Origin: an uncultured Eubacteriales bacterium
GTDB lineage: Bacteria > Bacillota > Clostridia > Oscillospirales > Oscillospiraceae
NCBI GenBank assembly: GCA_900321275.1
Contig: ONVI01000024.1
Coordinates: 1 to 54,775, forward strand
Reading direction: 5' to 3'
Length of the DNA: 54,775 nucleotides
A model generated the notes under the pieces. It was not told where the DNA came from. It saw nothing but the letters and a program-made list of their open reading frames with translations, and made no database searches. Below are positions 24,113 to 31,667 of this stretch, in pieces (positions within the stretch are counted from its first letter, which is position 1; each line of letters starts with the position of its first letter). The position numbers and the translations under genes are program-made.

Positions 24113-25023
24113 AAGCTTTTGCCCCCCTTTCTGCCGAGGTAGGCTTCGATGACCTTGGGGTCGGTGCGGATATCGTCGGGGCTGCCCTTGGCGATGATGC
24201 GGCCGAAGTTCAGCACCACGATGCCCTCGCAGATGTTCATGACGAGGCTCATGTCATGCTCGATCAGCAGAACCGCGATATGGAAGGTGTCGCGGATACG
24301 GGCGATGTTCTCCATCAGCTCCGCCGTCTCGGAGGGGTTCATGCCCGCCGCCGGCTCGTCCAGCAGTAGGAGAGAGGGATTTGTGGCGAGCGCTCTCGCA
24401 ATCTCCAGCCTTCTCTGCGCGCCGTAGGGCAGGGAGCCCGCCGGTTCCTCCGCGTGATCCTCCAGATGGAAGAGGGAGAGGTACTCCATTGCGCGGGCGC
24501 GGGCGATTTTTTCGGCCCGCCAGTAACCCGGCAGGCGCAGGATCGCGCCGCCCATGCCGTAGTCCATCTCGTTGTGCAGGCCGATGAGGACGTTGTCCAG
24601 CACCGTCTGGTTATGGAAGAGGCGGATGTTCTGGAAGGTGCGGGCGATGCCGGCGCGGTTGACATGAGCGGTCGACATTCCGGCGATATCCTTGCCGTCG
24701 AGCAGGATGGTGCCGTGGGTAGGCTGGTAGACCTTGGTCAGAAGATTGAAAATCGTGGTCTTGCCCGCGCCGTTGGGGCCGATGAGGCCTGCGATCTCGG
24801 TGCGGCCGATGGTCATGTTGAAGTTGTCCACCGCCTTGAGGCCGCCGAAGGTGATGCCCAGGTCGATGCACTCGAGGATCGGGGTCTTGTCGGCGTCGCG
24901 CTCGGGGATATAGCTGGTGCGCGTGATGGGGACGAGGGGATCTCGCTTGAACTTGCCCTGAAGCTCGGTCTTCGCGTCCCAGACGTCTTCGGAATTCAAA
25001 ACTCTCAGGCTGCCGGGCGTCAT
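24109..25023 (-). CDS. livG: Branched-chain amino acid ABC transporter ATPase LivG
   Basis: Second ATPase of the Liv importer. 304 residues: Walker A GPNGAGKTT, LivG-typical ARTFQNIRLF, signature LPYGAQRRLEIARAL, Walker B LLLLDEPAAGMNP and LLIEHDMSLVM. It is about 45 residues longer at the N-terminus than usual: a charged lead (residues 1-48) precedes the ILECIDLGITFGG start of the ABC fold. It overlaps livM by 4 bp and livF by 4 bp, so translation is coupled. Confidence 0.95.
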   Translation of the reverse strand: MTPGSLRVLNSEDVWDAKTELQGKFKRDPLVPITRTSYIPERDADKTPILECIDLGITFGGLKAVDNFNMTIGRTEIAGLIGPNGAGKTTIFNLLTKVYQPTHGTILLDGKDIAGMSTAHVNRAGIARTFQNIRLFHNQTVLDNVLIGLHNEMDYGMGGAILRLPGYWRAEKIARARAMEYLSLFHLEDHAEEPAGSLPYGAQRRLEIARALATNPSLLLLDEPAAGMNPSETAELMENIARIRDTFHIAVLLIEHDMSLVMNICEGIVVLNFGRIIAKGSPDDIRTDPKVIEAYLGRKGGKSL

Positions 25024-26102
25024 GCGTCCTTCGCCTCCTTCCCGTTCTTTTTGCTGAGCTTCTCGCGCAGCTCCTCGCGCCAGATCTTCAGCGTGGGATT
25101 GTTGGTGGTCAGCATCACGACGATCAGGACGATCGCGTAGATGAGCATGCGGTAGCTGGCAAAGCCGCGCAGGGCCTCGGGCAGGATGTAGAGGATGACG
25201 GTGGCGATGATGGAGCCCCAGATATTGCCGAGGCCGCCCAGCACCACGAACACAAGCACGAGGATCGAGGTGTTGAAGTCAAACTTCGTCGCGGCGAGGT
25301 TGGAGTAGTTCAGGCCGAAGAGCGCGCCCGCCGCGCCCGCAAGGGCCGCGCTTGTCACGAAGGCCATCATCTTGTACTTGGTAACGGGGATGCCCACGGC
25401 CTCGGCCGCGATGCGGTTGTCGCGCACGGCCATGATCGCGCGGCCGTGGCGGCTGCGGATCAGGTTCTGCACGATGACGAGGGTGATCATGATGAGGATG
25501 AAGCCGGCGGTAAAGCTTGCGATCGTCTTGGTGCCGGTGGCGCCCTGGGCGCCCTTGATGATCACGCGCCCTCCCTCCAGGAGGTTCAGGTCCGCGGCGG
25601 TCTTGCTGCCGGAGGCGTTGAAGATGATGTGCAGGCCGTCCGCGTCCACGCCCACCAGCAGGCAGGTGATGAGCTCCTTGATGATCTCGCCGAAGGCCAG
25701 GGTCACGATGGCGAGGTAGTCGCCCGTGAGCCGCAGCACCGGGATGCCGATCAGAAAGCCGATGACGGCGGCGAAGAACGCGCCCACGATCATCGCCAGC
25801 GCCAGACGCAGCGGGGCGGAGGGGATGACGTTCATAAGGCTCATGGCAGTGATGACGCCGGAGAAGGCGCCGACACTCATGAAGCCCGCGTGGCCGAGAC
25901 TCAGGTCGCCCAGGATGCCCACCGTGAGGTTTAAGGACACCGCCATGACGATGTAGCAGCAGATCGGCACCAGCAGGCCGGTCTGGGAGCGGTTGAGCCC
26001 TCCGTTTGCCTTGAGGATGGAGATGACGATGAAGGCGATGATCACGCCCGCGTAGGTGAAAAGGTCGCTTTTCGCGTCCTTCAAATACTTCTTTGCGTTC
26101 AT
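25020..26102 (-). CDS. livM: Branched-chain amino acid ABC transporter permease LivM
   Basis: One of the two membrane subunits of the Liv importer; 360 residues with about 9-10 membrane helices. Seen: GDLSLGHAGFMSVGAFSG, LRLTGDYLAIVTLAFGEI and FVVLGGLGNIWGS, the EAA-like coupling region. A soluble insert of about 40 residues (around 165-205, SGSKTAADLNLLEGG) is in the usual place. The ATG at 26102 follows GAGGGGG at 8 nt; GTG at 26111 is the alternative. It lies 13 bp after livH. Confidence 0.95.
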   Translation of the reverse strand: MNAKKYLKDAKSDLFTYAGVIIAFIVISILKANGGLNRSQTGLLVPICCYIVMAVSLNLTVGILGDLSLGHAGFMSVGAFSGVITAMSLMNVIPSAPLRLALAMIVGAFFAAVIGFLIGIPVLRLTGDYLAIVTLAFGEIIKELITCLLVGVDADGLHIIFNASGSKTAADLNLLEGGRVIIKGAQGATGTKTIASFTAGFILIMITLVIVQNLIRSRHGRAIMAVRDNRIAAEAVGIPVTKYKMMAFVTSAALAGAAGALFGLNYSNLAATKFDFNTSILVLVFVVLGGLGNIWGSIIATVILYILPEALRGFASYRMLIYAIVLIVVMLTTNNPTLKIWREELREKLSKKNGKEAKDA

Positions 26103-26115
26103 TCCCGGCACCCCC

Positions 26116-26994
26116 TCAGACCTTCTCCTGCGTGTGCTTGCCCAGCAGGCCCGCCGGACGCACCAGCAGGATGATGATCAGCACCGCAAAGACGATGGAG
26201 TTGGAAAGCTGCGTGGAGATGTAGGCCCTCGCCAGCGCCTCGATAACGCCCAGCAGGATGCCGCCGAGGAAGGCCCCGGGGATGGAGCCGATCCCGCCGA
26301 ACACCGCCGCCGTGAACGCCTTGATGCCGGGCATGGAGCCGGTGGTCGGCATGAGGGCCGGAGAGAAGGAGCACAGCAGCGCCCCCGCGATGGCCGCCAG
26401 GGCCGAGCCGATGGCGAAGGTGAGGGAGATGGTGCGGTTGACGTTGATGCCCATGAGCTGGGCCGCGCCCTTATCCTCGGAGCAGGCGCGCATGGCCTTG
26501 CCCATCCGGGTCTTGCCGGTGAAGAGCGTCAGCGCCACCATGATAACGACGCAGCAGGCCACCGTCAGGATGGAGACGTAGGAGATGGACAGCTGCCCGT
26601 CAAAGAGCTGGAGCGTGCCGCTGACCACGGGGGTATAGGCCTTGGGGTTTGCGCCCCAGATGAGCAGCGCCAGATTCTGCAGCAGGTAGCTTACGCCGAT
26701 GGCGGTGATGAGCACGGCCAGACTCGGCGCGGCGCGCAGGGGGCGATAGGCCAGGGCCTCGATCGTGATGCCGAGAATCGTGCACACCACCATCGCGATC
26801 AGCACCGACGGGAGCGCGGGCAGCCCAAGGTTCGCCGCCGCCAGGTAGGAGACATAGCCGCCGACCATGATGACGTCGCCGTGGGCAAAGTTCAGCATCT
26901 TGGCGATACCGTAGACCATGGTATAACCCAGGGCGATGATGGCGTAGATGCTGCCCAGGGAGATACCGCTGACCAGGTAGGCAAGAAATTTCAT
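26116..26994 (-). CDS. livH: Branched-chain amino acid ABC transporter permease LivH
   Basis: The other membrane subunit of the Liv importer; 292 residues, about 8 helices. Diagnostic segments: SGISLGSIYAIIALGYTMVYGIAKMLNFAHGD at the start (over two helices), AYRPLRAAPSLAVLITAIGVSY, and FTAAVFGGIGSIPGAFLGG. The ATG at 26994 has GAGAGGTG 6 nt upstream. It is separated from livJ by 377 bp that hold a repeat cluster and a hairpin. Confidence 0.96.
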   Translation of the reverse strand: MKFLAYLVSGISLGSIYAIIALGYTMVYGIAKMLNFAHGDVIMVGGYVSYLAAANLGLPALPSVLIAMVVCTILGITIEALAYRPLRAAPSLAVLITAIGVSYLLQNLALLIWGANPKAYTPVVSGTLQLFDGQLSISYVSILTVACCVVIMVALTLFTGKTRMGKAMRACSEDKGAAQLMGINVNRTISLTFAIGSALAAIAGALLCSFSPALMPTTGSMPGIKAFTAAVFGGIGSIPGAFLGGILLGVIEALARAYISTQLSNSIVFAVLIIILLVRPAGLLGKHTQEKV

Positions 26995-27050
26995 AGCTTG
27001 CACCTCTCTTGTGTTTCTAATGGTTCTGCCTTCAAAGGAGACACGGCTCT

Positions 27051-27264
27051 GACTCCCTCAGTCACGCCGGCAAAGCCGCCGCGACAGCAAGCTTTGATCG
27101 TCACGCGTTTCTCGCGCGTCGCTATGCTCCCTCAGGGAGGGAGCTATATAACCTCCCTCTCAGAAGGAGGATTCTGACGCGCGGGAAGCGTGCGACATAC
27201 CAAGCTTGCTGACCGCGAAGCGGTGGAAGGAGTTCCCGCAAAGCTCCCTCAGAGAGGGAGCCTG
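27051..27264. repeat. Repeat family A, copy 1
   Basis: A modular repeat made of CTCCCTC...GAGGGAG hairpins, GACCGCGAAGCGGTGG (a GC hairpin) and a GACGCGCGGGAAGCGTGCGAC segment. It fills most of the 377-bp gap between livJ and livH; no gene is visible there. The same modules recur at seven other sites. Confidence 0.85.
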
Positions 27265-27296
27265 GGGGCCGCGTTTCCTTTCAGGGCAGAATACCA

Positions 27297-27335
27297 CACA
27301 GGGCTTCCCGCGGCAAAAGCCGCAGGAAGCCTGTG
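27297..27335. terminator. Strong hairpin between livJ and livH
   Basis: CACAGGGCTTCC(C)GCGGC pairs with GCCGC(A)GGAAGCCTGTG around AAAA. It lacks a T run on the minus strand, so it may act as an attenuator or 3' stabiliser that raises livJ mRNA over permease mRNA. Confidence 0.6.
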
Positions 27336-27371
27336 ATTTTGGGTTTGCGTCAGGATTTCCGAATCAGGAAA

Positions 27372-28514
27372 TCAGAATTCGGGGGTGACATAGACGCCGT
27401 CCTTGATGACGACGGCCATGGGGGCCTTGGAGACCTCGCCGGAGGCGGACCAGGTCATGCCCTGACCGGTGATGCCGTTGACGGAGATGGTGGGCATGAC
27501 GGGGATGATGGCCTCGCAGATGTCGGCGGCGCTCATATCGGCGGTGCAGCCGGCGGCCTGCAGGGCGGCCTTGAGGATGTAGGCGGCGTCGTAGCCGTCA
27601 GCGGCGAACTGGTTCGGGGTCTCGCCGAAGCGCTTCTGGTACTCGGCGACGAAGGCCTGGGTGCGGGCGTCGTCCGCGTCGGCGGAGAACGGAGTCAGGA
27701 GGAACACGCCCTCGGCGAGCTTGGTGTCGAAGCCCTCGACAGTCAGGATGCCGTCCATGCCGTCAACGCCGAAGAACTTGGGGGCGTAGCCCATCTGGCT
27801 GGCCTGCTGGAGGATGACGGAAGCGGGGGTGTAGTAGATGGGCAGGAAGATCAGGTCAGCGCCCGCGGCCTGGGCGGCGGTCAGCTGGACGTTGAAGTCG
27901 GTGGAGGTGGCGTCGGTGAAGGTGCCTTCGTAGACGACGGCAACGCCCTTGTCGGCGGCTTCCTTTACGAAGGTGTCGCGGATGCCCTGGGAGTAGGCGT
28001 CATCGTTGCGGTAGATGACGGCGACCTTCGCGTCGGCGAAGTGGTCGGCAAAGTAGTCGGCGGAGGCGATGCCCTGGTTCGGGTCGGTGAAGCAGACCTG
28101 GAAGGCGTTGTCCTTGTCGGCGATCAGGTCGACGGAGGAGCCGGACGGGGTGAGCATGAAGGTACGCTCATCAAAGGCCTGGGCCGCGACGGTGATGCCG
28201 GAGCCGGAGGTGACGGTGCCGGCCATGACCTGCATGCCCCAGTCCATCAGGGCGTTGTAGGCGTTGATGGCCTTGTCGCCGGAGTCGGCCTCGTCGTCCT
28301 GAGACATGAACTCGAACTTGAAGCCGTCGTTCATGGCGTTGATCTCATCGACGGCGATCTGGATGCCGTTCATGACGGAGATGCCGTAGATGGCGGCGCC
28401 GCCGGTCAGAGGGCCGCTGGAGCCGAGCTTGAAGGTCTCATCGGCGAAGGCCGCGGGGGCGGCCAGGGCGAAGACCATCGCCAGAGCCAGAATCAATACA
28501 AGTGCTTTCTTCAT
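27372..28514 (-). CDS. livJ: Branched-chain amino acid ABC transporter substrate-binding protein
   Basis: Extracellular receptor of the Liv importer; type I periplasmic-binding fold. 380 residues: signal peptide (1 to about 24, cut after AFAD), then KLGSSGPLTGGAAIYGISVMNG, SGSGITVAAQAF and GYDAAYILKAAL. There is no lipobox cysteine, so how it stays at the surface is unclear. The ATG at 28514 follows AAAGGAG at 8 nt; the longer frame to 28553 is not favoured. It leads livJ-H-M-G-F. Confidence 0.95.
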   Translation of the reverse strand: MKKALVLILALAMVFALAAPAAFADETFKLGSSGPLTGGAAIYGISVMNGIQIAVDEINAMNDGFKFEFMSQDDEADSGDKAINAYNALMDWGMQVMAGTVTSGSGITVAAQAFDERTFMLTPSGSSVDLIADKDNAFQVCFTDPNQGIASADYFADHFADAKVAVIYRNDDAYSQGIRDTFVKEAADKGVAVVYEGTFTDATSTDFNVQLTAAQAAGADLIFLPIYYTPASVILQQASQMGYAPKFFGVDGMDGILTVEGFDTKLAEGVFLLTPFSADADDARTQAFVAEYQKRFGETPNQFAADGYDAAYILKAALQAAGCTADMSAADICEAIIPVMPTISVNGITGQGMTWSASGEVSKAPMAVVIKDGVYVTPEF

Positions 28515-28561
28515 TTTGGTTTCTCCTTTACCTAAAAATTTTGGACATACCATATATACAA

Positions 28562-28600
28562 AGATCGGCCCCGACCAAAACGATCGGAGCCGATCTGAGT
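28562..28600 (-). terminator. Terminator of the small membrane protein gene
   Basis: AGATCGGC (28562-28569) pairs with GCCGATCT (28589-28596), with further pairing inside; on the minus strand it is followed by TTTGTAT. It lies between the small membrane gene and livJ. Confidence 0.65.
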
Positions 28601-28606
28601 ATCAAA

Positions 28607-28852
28607 TCAGGCCGCGAGGGGTTTTGATCGTTTCGCTGCGGTTATTTCAATAAGTACGCGCAGGGACAAAACGAATACAAGAACGGCGAACAGCAGCGCC
28701 ACGATATCGGCGGAAACAAAAATTGACACTGCGATCACAGTGTCAATGAGAAGAAGCAGGGCGGCAAAGAAAGCAGCGCATGCGGAAGCGGACTCAAACG
28801 CCTGATCGCCTGAGTCTTCGGTGTTGCTGTGCTTGCAGAACCAACCGAACAT
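28607..28852 (-). CDS. Small two-helix membrane protein, unknown function
   Basis: 81 residues with a short polar N-terminus containing Cys6 and two hydrophobic stretches (about residues 24-46 and 49-69), ending in a basic tail (AAKRSKP). No family is recognised. Support for a real gene: AAGGAG 8 nt before the ATG, a consensus promoter 30-60 bp upstream and a terminator-like hairpin just after the stop. Confidence 0.6.
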   Translation of the reverse strand: MFGWFCKHSNTEDSGDQAFESASACAAFFAALLLLIDTVIAVSIFVSADIVALLFAVLVFVLSLRVLIEITAAKRSKPLAA

Positions 28853-28882
28853 CGCCGCGTCTCCTTCCTTAAAAGTGCCTTC

Positions 28883-28911
28883 ACTTTAGCACGGCAAATC
28901 GAAGCTGTCAA
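28883..28911 (-). promoter_or_regulatory. Sigma-A promoter for the small membrane protein
   Basis: On the minus strand TTGACA (28906-28911), 17 bp, TAAAGT (28883-28888). Confidence 0.82.
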
Positions 28912-29016
28912 GCGGCGGAAATTATTTTTTATCAATCTGTCAACTTTTCCGCGGCGCGGGGTTTTCGCTTGTGAAATTTGACAGGAAATGCCGCCTCTGT
29001 TTTCACGTTTCGTCAC

Positions 29017-29045
29017 TTGTAAGAGGGGGAAGGATATGGTAAAGT
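29017..29045 (+). promoter_or_regulatory. Probable sigma-A promoter for egsA
   Basis: TTGTAA (29017-29022), 17 bp, TAAAGT (29040-29045), about 94 bp before the egsA start codon. Confidence 0.65.
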
Positions 29046-29138
29046 ATAGCTGTATATTTGTCTGTGCTTTGATAACCTGCGCATAACCGGCATGTCCTTT
29101 CCGTTTTTTTGATAAACAATATATGGAGGTAGTTCCCT

Positions 29139-30377
29139 ATGATTATGAACTGCGAGCAGTACACCGGCAAATGCGTCTGCGGACGCGAGCATTCCCTCGA
29201 AACCCGCAAGGTCGTGGTCGCCGAGAAGGCGCTGGAGAACTTTGAGGAGTATATGCAGGAGCTGGGCCTCACCGGGCGGCGCACCGTGGTCTACGATGAG
29301 ATCACCTGGAAGCTGACCGAGGGCAAGCACGTCAAGGCCGACCAGAACATCATCCTTGACCCCAAGGGCCTGCGCGCCGAGGATATCCTCATTGAGAACA
29401 TGATGAAGGATCTCGACCATCCCGAGGTGATCGTCGCCGTCGGCGCGGGCACCATCATGGACTTCGGCCGCTATCCCGCCTACAAGCTGGGCATCCCCTT
29501 CGTCGCCATCCCGACGCTGGCCTCCTCCGACGGCTTCACCGCCAATATCTGCTCCGCCATCATGAACGGACAGAAGAAGTCCACCCCGATGTGCGCCCCC
29601 GTCCTGGTGGTGGCCGATCTGGACATCATCAGCGGCGCCCCCGCGAGACTCATCGCCAGCGGCATCAACGACATTCTGGCCAAGTACACCTCCCTGGCCG
29701 ACTGGCGCATTTCCCATCTGGTGGACGGCGAGTATTACTGCCCGATGGTCGCCGACCTTGCCGAGCACGCGCTGAAGCTCATGCGCGGCGCCGCCGACAA
29801 GTACGCCGCCACCGGCGTTGCCGACCATGAGGCCATGACCATGGCACAGATGGAGAGCGGCCTGACCATGCAGCTCATGGACAACTCCCGCGCCGCCTCC
29901 GGGGCCGAGCATCTGATGGCCCATCTGGTGGAGATGCATCCCCCGCGCTTTGAAAACGCCGAGGGCATCCACGGCGAGTGCGTGGGCGTCGGCACCTTCC
30001 AGTGCATCCGCGAATACCACAAGCTGGCCTCCATGAAGCCCAAGGCCAAGCCCTTTACCCCGCTGACCGAGGCGTGGGTTCTGGAGAAGTTCGGCGAACG
30101 CCTGGCTCCCGGCATTATGAAGGAGAACGAGAACGACGTGCTCGGCACCTTCCCCTCCCAGAACATCGTCGACCACTGGGATGAGATCAAGGCCATGCTG
30201 GACGCCCTGCCCAGCGTGGAGGAGATGGACAAGCTCTACTCCGACTGCGGCTGCAAATACCTGCCCGAGCATATCGGCATCGACCCGGCCTTGGCCGACG
30301 AGATGCTGGATATCTCCGCCGCCATCCGCAACCGCCTTACCCTGGTGCGCATGAAGAGAGTGCTGGACTTCGAGTAA
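29139..30377 (+). CDS. egsA: sn-Glycerol-1-phosphate dehydrogenase
   Basis: Reduces dihydroxyacetone phosphate to sn-glycerol-1-phosphate, the archaeal-type backbone stereoisomer; bacterial members are AraM/EgsA. 412 residues of the iron-alcohol-dehydrogenase/3-dehydroquinate synthase fold: VIVAVGAGTIMDFGRYPAYKLGIPFVAIPTLASSDGFTA forms the nucleotide and substrate site (given here as one family block in pieces: VGAGTIMDFGRY, IPTLASSDGF), and DHEAM, HLMAHLVEM and GIHGECVGVGT supply metal-binding Asp and His. GGAGG lies 9 nt before the ATG. It has its own promoter and terminator. In Bacillus the product feeds the PcrB prenyl-glyceryl-phosphate pathway; no pcrB is seen here. Confidence 0.9.
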   Translation: MIMNCEQYTGKCVCGREHSLETRKVVVAEKALENFEEYMQELGLTGRRTVVYDEITWKLTEGKHVKADQNIILDPKGLRAEDILIENMMKDLDHPEVIVAVGAGTIMDFGRYPAYKLGIPFVAIPTLASSDGFTANICSAIMNGQKKSTPMCAPVLVVADLDIISGAPARLIASGINDILAKYTSLADWRISHLVDGEYYCPMVADLAEHALKLMRGAADKYAATGVADHEAMTMAQMESGLTMQLMDNSRAASGAEHLMAHLVEMHPPRFENAEGIHGECVGVGTFQCIREYHKLASMKPKAKPFTPLTEAWVLEKFGERLAPGIMKENENDVLGTFPSQNIVDHWDEIKAMLDALPSVEEMDKLYSDCGCKYLPEHIGIDPALADEMLDISAAIRNRLTLVRMKRVLDFE

Positions 30378-30392
30378 ATCGAATAAAGCGGC

Positions 30393-30440
30393 AATACCCC
30401 GCAGGGGCCGGTGAAATCCGGTTCCCTGCGGGGTATTTTT
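30393..30440 (+). terminator. egsA terminator
   Basis: AATACCCCGCAGGG (30393-30406) pairs perfectly with CCCTGCGGGGTATT (30424-30437), followed by TTT. Confidence 0.93.
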
Positions 30441-30531
30441 GTCTCTGCCGCGCACTTTGAGCACGCAGAATAACGGGCGACTCCCTCAGTCACGGCGCTT
30501 ACGGGGGACACGCTTAAAGGCGCCTCATACT

Positions 30532-30623
30532 GGTCTCCCATAAAACGCTATGAAAGCGTTTTATAGCGCCAAAGGCGCGTCGGAGACCGTATGAGACGTG
30601 TTTTGTGCCCTTTGGCACAAAAC
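30532..30623 (+). repeat. Structured repeat family B, copy B1
   Basis: Four helices: outer GGTCTCC/GGAGACC (30532-30538, 30582-30588), inner ATAAAACGCT/AGCGTTTTAT, inner GCGCC/GGCGC (30566-30578), the linker GTATGAGACGT, then GTTTTGTGCC/GGCACAAAAC (30600-30623). It lies directly after the citC stop. Compared with copy B3, several pairs change on both sides so pairing is kept. Confidence 0.85.
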
Positions 30624-30626
30624 GTA

Positions 30627-31667
30627 TCAGTAGTGCACCACGTTCCCGGCGCTGCGGATGCGCTCCAGTACCGGCGCAGCCTCGGGGCTCTCAAACCAGG
30701 CGGCGGTTGTCGGCGGGACGAGGCGGCGGAAGGTCTCCATGTCCCCGTCCTGCAGGGCCTTGCGCGCCGTGGAGGCGCTGATGGCCTGCCCGTCCACGGC
30801 CTTTCTCGGAATCACGCGGCATTCGATGCCGGCTCCGGGCAGCTCAATTTCCATAATTTGGTTATACAGCCCCGTGACCTGGCTGGTGGGCTCTTCCCCG
30901 ACGAAGCGCACCGTCACGTTCAGGGCGGCGGCGATCTTCTTGAAAATCTCCAGATCCAGCCGCGCGTGGCCCTCGATGACCGCGGCCTCATCCTTGAGAA
31001 AGTAGGACGGGAAGGTGGCGGAGCTGATGATGTACGGGCCGCTGTCGTGCAGGACGACGTTAGGCAGATGCGCCGTCCCCTCCTGAATCAGCTTTTTGCG
31101 CACGGCGAAGGGGACGAGACTTGCGTCCTCGCTGACCACGAAGAGATGGAGCGTATCGCAGGCCGCCGCCGCGGTCTCCGCGAGATATTGGTGGCCGAGG
31201 GTGAAGGGGTTTGCGTTCATGACGAGGGCGGCGGACTTCCCCTCCGTCTTCGTCTTCGCCAGGCGCTTTAAGTACGACGCGAAGCCGTCCCTGCGGTTTT
31301 CCATGAAAACCAGGGTGCCGTCCACCCGGGCGATCTCATAGAAGCCCAGGTCCCCGAAAAACTTGGCCGAGTTCACCTTGGTGTACAGGAAGAGCTGGTA
31401 GTTGCCTCTTTCATGCTGGATCTCCATCAGGTGAGTTATGATTTGATTCAAAAGCCCCTCGCCCTGGTGCTCCCGGCTCACGGCGAAGCAGCGCAGGGTA
31501 TTCGAGAAGCAGGAGCCGGTGGCGATGACGCGGTAGTCGTCGTCATACATCGCGGCGACGTAGTCGAGATTTCCGTCGCGCCGGATGCCCTCCTGCTCCA
31601 GAAGGGCGTCCACCTGTCTGAGGGAGCGCTGATCGCCCGGGGAGACGCGCGAGATCGTGTAGGCCAT
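30627..31667 (-). CDS. citC: [Citrate (pro-3S)-lyase] ligase
   Basis: Acetylates the thiol of the citrate lyase prosthetic group, switching the lyase on, using acetate and ATP. 346 residues: an N-terminal GNAT-like region (about 1-130, AVSREHQGEGLLNQIITHLM) and a C-terminal nucleotidyltransferase domain (ALVMNANPFTLGHQYLAE with the HxGH-type site, DSGPYIISSATFPSYFLK, KAVDGQAISASTARKAL). The start abuts the citX-citG stop (TAAATG), so the two are coupled. The lyase subunits citDEF are not in the window. Confidence 0.93.
   Translation of the reverse strand: MAYTISRVSPGDQRSLRQVDALLEQEGIRRDGNLDYVAAMYDDDYRVIATGSCFSNTLRCFAVSREHQGEGLLNQIITHLMEIQHERGNYQLFLYTKVNSAKFFGDLGFYEIARVDGTLVFMENRRDGFASYLKRLAKTKTEGKSAALVMNANPFTLGHQYLAETAAAACDTLHLFVVSEDASLVPFAVRKKLIQEGTAHLPNVVLHDSGPYIISSATFPSYFLKDEAAVIEGHARLDLEIFKKIAAALNVTVRFVGEEPTSQVTGLYNQIMEIELPGAGIECRVIPRKAVDGQAISASTARKALQDGDMETFRRLVPPTTAAWFESPEAAPVLERIRSAGNVVHY

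Noticed and set aside
27297-27335. Hairpin in the livH-livJ gap read as a full terminator
   Set aside because: No T run follows on the operon strand, so only an attenuator or stabiliser role is proposed.
27333-28535. 400-codon plus-strand frame, very Gly/Val rich
   Set aside because: Antisense to livJ, which is well supported.
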